This document shows, piece by piece, positions 1 to 9,648 of a DNA stretch of 45,826 nucleotides. The stretch is taken from positions 1 through 45,826 of the forward strand of contig JBBHKE010001744.1 in NCBI GenBank assembly GCA_037447655.1, given 5' to 3'. The position numbers and the translations under genes were made by a program. The notes beneath the pieces were generated by a model. It saw nothing but the letters and a program-made list of their open reading frames with translations. It did no database searches and was not told the DNA's origin. The stretch comes from Zygnema cylindricum. Lineage: Eukaryota; Streptophyta; Zygnematophyceae; Zygnematales; Zygnemataceae. The number at the start of each line of letters is the position of its first letter. The first letter of the stretch is position 1.

Positions 1-48
1 CTCATAGTGTGTTATTAACATTGCTGTAGTTTATGATATTGAGTCAAC

Positions 49-80
49 AATACACTCTGGAATTGCCGTAGAATGATTAC
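49..80 (+). repeat. Direct repeat, copy 1 of 2
   Basis: This 32-bp stretch recurs at 455-488 with a CT dinucleotide added; both copies end in GCCGTAGAATGATTAC. The copies lie on either side of the left arm of the inverted repeat, which suggests a duplication or nested insertion in this block. Function unknown. Confidence 0.6.
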
Positions 81-140
81 CTGTAAGGGTCAAGTTCTAT
101 CAGTCGTTTTTGTAATCGTACGGCCAACTCTACGCGCCGG

Positions 141-1862
141 GTTGATGTTCCATCACGAAGAGTCTGTAAACCACGTGAGTGGCACCACATAAGTTACGAT
201 CCGATATTGAATATCCTTCAATTTTTTACCACCGACAAATTTCACTTCAAATCTTCACTTGCGTACCATGTACCTGCGTTACCAAGTCATAACTTTTGTA
301 CTTTTTACAAACTCCAGTTTTTCACACCAGCTCATTTTTTAGGTTCCTGTTTTCGAACATGACGAAAATCCATTGTCGGAAATAGTGTGACGAAAGAGCG
401 AAGCCAGAAATAGCGCGACGAAGGACCGTTTCGAGATTACTTTTTTTAATTTTAAATACACTCTCTGGAATTGCCGTAGAATGATTACGTCAAAGAGCGT
501 TGTTCCATTAGGCGGTCTCAGTAAACGTCAAAAAATCGTTTACTGAAGCGACCGTTCCATTTGTGTCAGGTCAGTAACCGACGTTTTATTTTCGTTGCAC
601 ACTCTGATTTGTCCACGTAATAGATGGATAAGATTCTGGCAATCTTCAAAGAATCTCCGACAGCAAATTGTGACCACATATTTGTACCACGGAAGGTAAA
701 AAGTGACTCGGACGACGTATTGATTAAAATCTGTACGGGCGGACGAAACTTTAGATTTGTAAAAGCGTACGAAAATGTCAGAATGGTTTAGTGAATGACA
801 ACAGATGCATGAAACAATATCCTCCGTCAAAGATTTTCTTGCGGCTTCAGGTGGCCTCGCATCCTCCCTGGCGGAAGGCACATGTCATATGCGACGTGTA
901 CCCACCTGGGAGCGCGGTCGTTCTGGATATTTGTTCACTTTTCCACGAGGCACGATGCTATTTGTTCAGGCGCTTAGAATTGACCTACTCCGGATCACTT
1001 CTCGCGAACTGCAATTGTCAGACGATGGCGTATCAGATTATGCATCCGACGGTCCACGTTTACGCCTATAAACATAGAAAATCAAATCCCTCATTCTGTA
1101 TGCTTGTTTTTCTGACATTTTATTTTTTTGGTACGCCAATGCACTAAAAAGTACGACTTTCAATAAGCATCGACATCTTTCCCCAAATGGAACCTCGCCC
1201 TAAGGGTCAAGTTCCATCAGTCGAAAAGTGGGGTAGTTTACAGAAATTTGTGACTATCCGTACCAATTTGTACCGCTTGTTTTGTTTTTATACGCGAAAC
1301 AAAATTACAGAGAACTTTGTCAATACTCTCTGAAGGTCTTGGAGGTAATACTATCCGTCAGATCTTCATCCGCGAGGCGTTCGCTTCATTTTTCTTTGTA
1401 GCTGCCAACGTACATGTAAAAGGTGGGTTGGCAGATACAGAAAAAAATTAATCGTGACACGCTGGACGAGTAAGTTAGGTGTCACGATAGACAACCAACA
1501 AAAATTGACGAAATTTGCACATGGTATGTACGTTTCAAAATGCAAATGAAAATTAAAAAAGTAATCTCGAAACGGTTCTTCGTTGCGCAATTTCTTTAGT
1601 CACACTTTTTCCAGCAAAGGATTTTCGTCATGTTCGAAAACACGAACCCTAAAAAATGAGCTGGCGTAAAAGACGGGCGTTTGCAGAAAGTTTTGTCGTA
1701 TTATGACTTGGTACGCAGGTACATGGTACGCAATGAAGATTTGAAGTGAAATTTGTCGGCATGAAGATTTTTTTTTTAAAATCAATATCAGGACAAAACC
1801 TACGTGGCGCCACTCAATGTATAACACGTGGATTAAAGACTCTTCGTGATGGAACATCGACT
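141..1862. mobile_element. Foldback-like element with about 300-bp inverted arms
   Basis: The left arm (about 141-440) is an imperfect reverse complement of the right arm (about 1555-1862). Shared landmarks are GATGTTCCATCACGAAGAG near the outer tips, a stretch around TACCATGTACCTGCG, and CTCGAAACGGT/ACCGTTTCGAG at the inner ends. The arms enclose about 1.1 kb holding only short open frames without recognisable protein features. Long TIRs without coding capacity suggest a foldback or long-TIR non-autonomous element. A degenerate relative of the arm lies near 34420-34520. No clean target duplication was seen at the tips. Confidence 0.5.
455..488 (+). repeat. Direct repeat, copy 2 of 2
   Basis: This is the partner of the repeat at 49-80, differing by one extra CT. 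It marks the inner edge of the left arm of the long inverted repeat. Confidence 0.6.
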
Positions 1863-1864
1863 GA

Positions 1865-2838
1865 GGGTAACCTTCCATCACACGAAAAGTGGGGTTGTTT
1901 ACTGGAGAAAGTACCTTTCCGTACTAAGCCGTATTGTTTTTATTTTTTTGTTAACAAAAGATGTTTACTAAAAATTCGTTGAGATTCTCCATATTTCTTG
2001 GCGAAAATTATCACCATCCGACTTTCAATTTTCGACCCGAACGCCCCTTGTTTCCAGTACCTGGCTAAGTCTCCTTCGACTGTCCTCAGGAGGACACTTT
2101 GCGCTTACTGGACGCGTATTTTAGTCCACTTGTAAAGTCAGAGTCGATCCACGACGGACGTGAAGTTATAAAGTTACATGTGGCAAATGGCGTGTACCTT
2201 CTGACGTCGAAGCCACCCTGTTCGACGACAAAATCTTGTAGGACATCCTGGCACGCCTCCGCTATAAATGCGCACAATCAAGTACAGACAAAAACTTGGT
2301 TGTAGGACATCGTGTCACTCCTCCTTTATAAATGTGCAAAATCAAGTACAGTACATGCCATTTCCTCCATCTACGTTCAGGTTGTACATTACACCACCTT
2401 GAATCGTTGTTAGCCTTATGTACGCTATATCGGCACCCCAAAATTTTAACATTGATATCTTAAATATAGTAAATTACACTATTTAAGGACGTGAACCATA
2501 ATCTGCCACGTCTCTTGGCACTAAATTAGAGTGAATGACGCTATTTTTTTCTTTACACTAATAATTTCTATACGCTAATAACGATTCAAGGTGTAGCGTC
2601 ACGCTACTAGATATTTTAATCGGCGTCCGCCCGTACAGATACGCAGTCGAAATTTTGTACTTTTCGAAACTTTCAATATACTCGGCCTGCTCAACAGGAT
2701 CCTACGTGGTACCAAACGGAATCCAACACGGAAGCAATTTTTGCTTTACTGGCACGACTTGATGGAAGGGTGTTACAAATATTACTGCCGGTAAACGTGA
2801 CCGTACAATTACTGGGAACGCCTGATGGAAGGTTACCC
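1865..2838. mobile_element. TIR element with GGGTAACCTTCCATCA ends (copy 1)
   Basis: The left terminus GGGTAACCTTCCATCA at 1865 is matched by its reverse complement ending at 2838. The internal sequence from about 1875 to 2265 is repeated with many substitutions at 28592-28957, so this is a dispersed family. The second copy starts right after TAA, consistent with a 3-bp target site; the flanks here (TGA and CTC) do not match. A 199-bp MITE (2395-2593) sits within it. No transposase was seen. Confidence 0.55.
2395..2593. mobile_element. 199-bp MITE with central palindrome
   Basis: The ends are inverted copies of CACCTTGAATCGTTGTTAGC and its complement. The interior carries a 23-bp dyad (2489-2511) with ACGTG and CCACGT arms. 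A copy of exactly the same length lies at 22047-22245, and the dyad recurs at 18984-19006 and 20826-20848. It has no coding capacity and belongs to the TA-flanked CACCG family described for the 20-22 kb region. Confidence 0.65.
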
Positions 2839-2905
2839 CTCAATTAACCCGGCCCGTGGAGTTGGCCGTACGATTACAGAAGCGACTGATGGAACTTGAC
2901 CCTAA

Positions 2906-3618
2906 TATAGTAATATCGATGGGCAGTGTACCGTACAGTACGGTCGTACTTCCATTGGTTAGTTGAACGCCTCCCTCATTTATGGCAGTTCGGCTGATGC
3001 ATTCTACTCTTTTTCTATTGATTTTTATTTTTTTTCATTATTATTGTTATTATTAGTAATATTATTATTATTCTTAGTATTATTATGCGTCTATAAACGT
3101 TTAAACGTCATTCATGACGCCCTTCCAGTTCAGTATTGCCTTAAGTTTTGATTTTTTAGGGTTAGGAGCTTTGCCTTTCAAAATGCTTTTACTTTCATGA
3201 GCTTTCTGAAGTGAAGATTTATTTTTACATGTATGGACCGACGGCCGATTTTTTTGCAGATATAAGCACTTTTGATCTTAAATTACTATCTCATTTTTTT
3301 TTATATATTTTTTTTGAAGATTTAGCTTTCATTTACTTCTAATTTACCTTGCATTGTTGCCCGGAGATTCTTGTTTAATCAAATAGTTAAACAAGACAAA
3401 AAATAAGACAACTGTTGTATTAATTGACCGGATGAAGCATTAGTTCTATACAATGGTTATTAAAAGAGACAATTTTTATTAACAAAACCAAATCATGCTG
3501 TTAAAATTGTGATTCCCATTGAATTCCAAACTTCTATCCTTAATCTTTTTTGGGGGGATCACAATTTTTATGTGATGTGATTTTCAGATGTTCTCTTTTC
3601 TTTCTACCCCTTATCCAT
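2906..3618. other. AT-rich spacer upstream of the transporter gene
   Basis: This is AT-rich DNA with short homopolymer and TTA/ATT runs near 3020-3090. No gene, TIR or tandem repeat worth naming was seen. Its 3' end grades into the presumed promoter of the CAT gene. Confidence 0.4.
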
Positions 3619-3626
3619 TATAAATA
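3619..3626 (+). promoter_or_regulatory. Possible TATA box of the CAT gene
   Basis: TATAAATA lies about 107 bp upstream of the CAT start codon, a plausible distance for a plant core promoter with a short 5' UTR. It overlaps the start of a tandem repeat. This is a sequence match only. Confidence 0.4.
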
Positions 3627-3670
3627 AGCTTCTCAATAAGCTTCTCAATAAACCTCTCAATAAGCCCCTC
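3623..3670 (+). repeat. 12-bp tandem repeat x4 in the CAT 5' leader
   Basis: There are four tandem units of AATAAGCTTCTC: the first two are identical and the last two carry two changes each. They lie between the putative TATA box and the start codon, so they probably form part of the 5' untranslated leader. Confidence 0.75.
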
Positions 3671-3725
3671 AAGAACGTCATTAGTTATTTATTTGATACT
3701 GTACCTCAGAAGTTAATCAATTAAA

Positions 3726-6700
3726 ATGGCTGGAAGTGAAATGCTAAAAAATGCATTTCATAAATTTCGTGAAAACCTAAAATTGACCCCGCGACGATTA
3801 CGTGAAAGAATGTTTTCAACGCGACAAATTAGCGACATTTCGGCCGCAGGAAATTCACAAAGCTCAAATGAAATGAAGAAAAGCTTAAAAGCTTTTGACA
3901 CAATTTTGTTTGGAATAGGAGGTATAGTAGGAGCAGGTGAGTCTCTTTCTTTGCCTTCTAGCATTCGAAAATTTAAATGTGATGATGATATGACTTCTTA
4001 AAGATGCCTCGGAGAATCTAAGCAATAGTAACCTAAACTACACTACACTACACTACACTACACTACACTACACTACACTACACTACACTACACTACACTA
4101 CACTACACTACACTACACTACACTACACTACACTACACTACACTACACTACACTACACTACACTACACTACACTACACTACACTACACTACACTACACTA
4201 CACTACAACTACACTACACTACAACTACACTACACTACACTACACTACACTACACTACACTACACTACACTACACTACACTACACTACACTACACTACAC
4301 TACACTACACTACACTACACTACACTACACTACACTACACTACACTACACTACAACTACACTTCACTACACTTCACTACACTTCACTTCACTTCACTTCA
4401 CTACACTACCACTACACTACCACTACACTACCACTACACTACCACTGCACTACCACTGCACTACCACTACACTACCACTACACTACCCCTACACTACCAC
4501 TACACTACCACTACACTACCACTACACTACCACTACACTACCACTACCACTACCACTACCACTACACTACCACTACACTACCACTACACTACCACTACCC
4601 TACCACTACCACTACCACTACCACTACCACTACCACTACCACTACCACTACCACTACCACTACCACTACCACTACCACTACCACTACCACTACCACTACC
4701 ACTACCACTACCACTACACTACCACTACACTACCACTACACTACCACTACACTACCACTACACTACCCCTACACTACCACTACACTACCACTACACTACC
4801 ACTACCACTACCACTACCACTACACTACCACTACACTACCACTACACTACCACTACACTACCACTACACTACCACTACACTACACTACACTACACTACAC
4901 TACACTACACTACACTACACTACACTACACTACACTACACTACACTACACTACACTACACTACACCACACTACACCACCACACTACACCACACTACACCA
5001 CGACACTACACCACACTACACTACACTACACTACACTACACTACACTACACTACACTACACTACACTACACTACACTACACTACACTACACTACACTACA
5101 CTACACTACACTACACACTACACTACACACTACACTACAAACTACACTACACACTACACACTACACACTACACACTACACACTACTCTACACTACACTAC
5201 ACTACACTACACTCTTCAAGGTTGGCTTCCTTACCACTCTGGGATGTGGTTCAACATTTTCGGGAGGGAGAGGAAGGGGGATAGGGGAGTGGGGATCATA
5301 GGAAAGTTTAACTTCTGTGTTTTTATAGGTCTTTCATTATTCGATACAGGTGCTCCTCCCAGCACCATCAATTTTCACCTGCTATGAATGGATTTACATT
5401 GAATTTTAGGATTTATCAGAAGAAAACAGAGAGTTTTGACATGTTTCTGCTTTACTTTGAAGGCAAAGCACTTTTCAATAACATTTTTATCAACCCAACC
5501 ACACTTATTATCTATTTCACAAGTATTTATTTGTTAAAACATAATTCTTCAAAGCTTTCATTATGGTTGAAGTTTATTTTCTGCAGCTTCATCGTTTATT
5601 TACATATGAACATACGTTGAACAGATTTATCATCATATGTATATATGATGACATATGTGCATATGGTGATATTTCTGATCATGTTGTCATATGTATCATT
5701 AGTTTGTTTGCCGTTCTGTTCATTCAGTTAGATTTCATTTTTAGGTCTCTCATGTCTGGATTGGAGAGGGTTTATAACTGGCCATCTTTTGATGTTTAGC
5801 TTGATAATATCCCGGCTTGCAAAGTGTCGAAAGCTCAAAAGTCTCTTTATGGTTGACAGGTGTTTTCGTAATTACTGGTGTGGCTGCTAAGGAGCACGCC
5901 GGCCCGGCGATCACTTTCTCCTATCTTTTGGCTGCTCTATCTGCCCTTCTTTCCGCATTCTGCTACTCTGAGTTTGCTGTTGAAATGCCGGTTACGGGAG
6001 GAGCATTTTCTTATCTTCTCACTACGTTTGGAGAGTTTCCAGCATTTCTTACTGTTTCAAACATTCTTTTAGAGTATCTTTTAGCCAGTGCTGCTGTGGC
6101 TCGAGGTTTTACTTCATATTTTGCTTCACTTTGTGGGCAAGGTTCAGACTCATTCAGGATTCACGCAGGAAGTTTGGAACTTGATCCAGTGGCGGTGCTG
6201 GTTATTGGTTGTCTGGTGGCCCTTCTTTGTTACGGAACAAAGGGCAGCTCCATGTTCAATGTGGTGGTTACCATCTTAAATCTTTTCGTTGTTGCATTCG
6301 TGATCCTGGCTGGGTTCATGAAAGGTAAATTAGAGAATGTTACAAACGATTTTCATCCGTATGGTCTCCAGGGAGTTATGGGTGCGGCAGCTTTGGTATT
6401 TTTTAGTTTTATTGGGTTTGATTCTGTCGCTACTTTGGCAGAGGAGGTTGGCAATCCCGCTAGGGATTTACCCTTGGGAATCATCGGCTCCGTTTGCATT
6501 GTAACGGTCCTCTATGTGCTTATGTCGTTATCGTTGTGCCTCATGGTTCCGTACCAATCCATTGATGTGAATGCTCCGTTTTCAGTTGCGTTCAATACTG
6601 TGGCTGGTTGGAAATGGGCTCGATACATCGTAGCGTTTGGGGCTGTGATGGGAATCTTGACATCACTTTTGGTGAATCTTCTTGGACAAGCGCGCATTAT

Positions 6701-8039
6701 TGTGGTGATGTCAAGAGCTTGTTTACTGCCGAAAGCGTTTGCACATGTGCATGAACAAAGAGGGACACCAGTAACAGCTACAATCGGCTTAGGTGAGTTC
6801 CTTGAATCTATTTTCTGCTTCATTAAGAAGTTCATTCTAGAATCATTTTTTTGTGTGGATAGAGTCACAAATTACAGGGAAGAACTGAAATGGTTATGGC
6901 TAGTTAATGTGCGAAATTATATTTGTATTTAACGGTTAAATATCGATATATCTCGAGATAACCATATATGATATCGCTATGCATTTTTGTACATTAAAGT
7001 TATGGCTATAGCACCCGTTTTTCAGGAAAGAGAAATACTGCAATTGTTAGTCAATTCAAGCGCGACCAAATGGCTCAATTTTATTTTTTATTGCAATTTC
7101 TTAACTGCAACAAATTTGACAAAACAGAATTGTGTTCCCTTTTTACAGGTGTTATTGCTTCCTTAATCACATTTTTCACTTCTCTTGAGACACTCACCAG
7201 CATGGTTTCCATTGGTACTCTCTTCATATTTTTTATGGTAGCTGCCGCTTTGCTTTTTAAAAGGCATCATATCCCGGGAGAGACTTCTCCAAGACCCTTT
7301 CTTTATCATTTAGCCGTCATTTTTATGACGTGTGTGTTAGCAGGGGCCTCTTACCAGCTAGCTCCCAGCTCTTATGTATCACTTATATTTATCGCTCTTT
7401 GGTTCTTCGCTACTCTCTCTTTACAGGTACGTGTTTCATAATCCGTGTTTCATTAGTATATTATTGTTGAGAAATTTTGTTTGATGTTTGAACGAAGGGA
7501 GAGGTGATTTGATGTCAGAATCAGACCATATGATGGGAAATAGGAGTTTTAGTTGCTGGTTCCCTTGACTTTACCTTTTGAGAATACTGAAAAAAAGCTA
7601 CTGACCGACCCACTCCATTTGTTGTTCCTCTTTACCTTTGCAGATATATGTGCCCGAGGTTAGACGTCCCACTAAGTTCGCAGTCCCCTTCATGCCTTGG
7701 CTGGCTTCATTCTCTCTTTTACTAAACGTCTTTCTCCTGTCCACACTTGATTTCAACTCCTATTGGCGGTTTTTCATTTGGACAATGATCACAATCCTCA
7801 TGTATGTGTTCTATGGTGTACATGCAACGACTTCTGGGTCAGATTCACTCTCTGCTGTTGATTCTGAAGGAGACCGTTTCCCTCCCGGTCCACTTTCTGC
7901 AGCAGATGGACTCAATAAGGAAGTAGAGATGGAGGAATTAGACCTTGGGCCTTCAGACAGAGGACAGATATGGGGTTTTCCATCCAGTTCTGTGGACACG
8001 GTCGGATCCTATAGAACTTCCGATGGCGGTAATCGGTAG
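3726..8039 (+). CDS. Cationic amino acid transporter (CAT/APC family), 4 exons
   Basis: Predicted membrane permease importing or redistributing cationic amino acids (arginine, lysine). Exons are 3726-3936, 5860-6792, 7149-7426 and 7644-8039, joined in phases 1, 1 and 0 at GTGAGT, GTGAGT and GTACGT donors. The product is 605 aa, normal for plant CATs. Joining exons 1 and 2 restores the family motif GIGGIVGAGVFVITG followed by KEHAGPAI. Other hallmarks are CYSEFAVEMPVTGGAF, the AEEVGNPARDLPLGI segment in exon 2, and a C-terminal pair of helices in exon 4 (VPFMPWLASFSLLLN and IWTMITILMYVFYG) matching the CAT C-terminal domain. About 14 membrane helices are expected. An acidic, Ser/Gly-rich tail follows. 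It most resembles the plant CAT1/5/8 group from remembered motifs; the exact subgroup and plasma-membrane versus vacuolar location are not settled. Intron 1 is 1.9 kb and mostly satellite. Confidence 0.93.
4034..5212 (+). repeat. (CACTA)n-type satellite in CAT intron 1
   Basis: About 1.2 kb of nearly uninterrupted tandem repeat. The pentamer CACTA dominates the ends, and the hexamer CACTAC / CTACCA variant dominates the middle (about 4400-4880). Irregular variants such as CACTT, CCCCTA and CACTAA mark sub-blocks. It lies wholly inside intron 1 (3937-5859) and would be transcribed in the pre-mRNA. It is a microsatellite expansion, not a CACTA transposon, since there are no paired termini. Confidence 0.95.
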
Positions 8040-9648
8040 TATTATGGTGGTAGTCAACCATTTTGAACACAATAGCACTTAAGATAGGAACAGGGGACCA
8101 ATCTGTTTAGGGAGAAAGGCCATCCTTTATTGAAGGAATCCTTTTGTTGATGTAACAAAAGAAAAAGAGGAAAACGGATTCGGGATTCATTAAAGGTTAA
8201 GTATACCAACAGCTTGTATTAAAGAAGAGTCCAGAATAAGTGAGATTAAGTTTAGAAGAGAGGAGATCCTTTTCAATTAGTATACCATTTTTTTTGTTTT
8301 TATTGCTTGAGGGCTGTGTAGACAGTTAGTTAGGAAATTAAACTCCTTTTAAATTGATATGTCGAACTTCCGATTTGATTGATAATGTTTAACCTTCGTT
8401 CAGATTTTTACTCTTCTGGCTTTTCTTTGGCTTTTCTTTGGCTTTTCTTTGGCTTTTCTTTGGCTTTTCTTTGGCTTTTCTTTGGCTTTTCTTTGTCGTT
8501 GACTGGTTCAGAAAATATTTGACTGAAAACTGAACTTGGGAACATCGAGATCAAACCAAGTAAGATCCTCAAAGTCAAATAATGCGCATAAAAGGGGATT
8601 ACAAGTATCAGTTAACATTGATCAGATTCTCCAACCGTCCAGAAAGACAGGAGAATCTAAAGGAGAATCCATGGGCAAGTCTGGGCCTCCCTTTGTCGGT
8701 TGGAGTTGGGACATACAAGATATTTTGAGAGACCATTCACACTTTGCATGTGGAACTTACGTTTCTCTCATGCACATTTGTGCAGTTTTATAAGTAATTT
8801 TTTGAGTTCCTCTTTTTCTAGCTTTGTAAGCTCAACATATGCAAAATATGCACAGCCTCTAAAGGTATGGGACACGTGTCATTTGCAAAACAGGATATGA
8901 TACCACTTAAAAAAAAATCACACAATTAACCTGCCTATGTTTATAAAGCAAATGTCTTGCATTCGAAATTACGTGATCATCACAAAACCAGTATACTGGC
9001 AACAAATCAAACGAAAGAAAAAGGACTGAAAACTATCTGTCATAAAAAAACCTGTACAGACTCACAACAAACCAATCGAAAACTATGTATGTCGTCAAAA
9101 AACCTGTACACAGTCACAGAAAATGAAATAAAAGAGGAGGACCGAAAACGATTTCTGAGCATAATTATCTAGTTAGTGACAGTACATTAACTGAAACAGT
9201 TGGACAGAAAAGCTATACTGTGTTAAGACTAATTTTAAAAGGATTCCGCATACTCGAGAACATGCCATCTACACTATTATTCGGCTATTCTAAGAAGGCT
9301 TTTTCAAGGAAACACCTCATTAGCTGGTCTTTGGTTCAAGAAGCTACAGATGTTCTCTCAGCCTTGTTTCAAGCAGTTTCCAATCAGAAGAGATAAAACA
9401 GACAACTAAAATTGACTTATATTCATATAGCATTTTTTCCTATTTTTACAGCCCTGAAAACTTTTCTTTTTTGCTTGTAGCAAAAACTGAAACTAGAACA
9501 GTTGCTCTAGCAAAAAAATAAAAAAAGGTTGCAGATTCAATCCGAAACATAGTTAACGACTGATAACTGACAAATAATAACTGCCACTTTAATGACGTTG
9601 AAACAAGTAATAATTTAGCTAACTGCAGCTTATAGCAGTCTACTACCA
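8040..9648. other. Spacer between convergent CAT and receptor kinase A genes
   Basis: About 1.6 kb that must hold the 3' UTRs of both convergent genes. Apart from a short tandem repeat (8418-8494) only AT-rich sequence and short chance frames were seen. Confidence 0.5.
8418..8494 (+). repeat. 11-bp tandem repeat x7
   Basis: Seven perfect copies of GGCTTTTCTTT (77 bp), about 380 bp downstream of the CAT stop codon. It could fall in the CAT 3' UTR or just beyond. No function is evident. Confidence 0.9.

Larger units (their letters stand above)
87..2902. mobile_element. Composite TIR DNA transposon, PIF/Harbinger-like, about 2.8 kb
   Basis: The left end (87-146) and right end (about 2843-2902) form an imperfect inverted repeat of about 60 bp beginning GGGTCAAGTTC. 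The trinucleotide TAA lies immediately outside both ends (84-86 and 2903-2905), as expected of a 3-bp target duplication. TAA/TTA duplications with G-rich termini are typical of PIF/Harbinger (Tourist) elements; assignment to that superfamily is inference. No transposase reading frame is recognisable inside, so this is a non-autonomous or composite element. It contains several nested units annotated separately. A further left-type terminus (TAA then GGGTCAAGTTCC) begins at 1204 without an obvious partner, another sign of nesting. Confidence 0.6.

Noticed and set aside
4034-5212. CACTA string suggests a CACTA transposon, or a CRISPR-like or telomeric array
   Set aside because: It is an uninterrupted short tandem repeat without unique spacers, paired termini or transposase, and the unit does not match plant telomere repeats.
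5384-5799. Hydrophobic frames in CAT intron 1
   Set aside because: They lie in the intron after the satellite and do not continue the transporter frame; splicing at 5859 restores the family motif.
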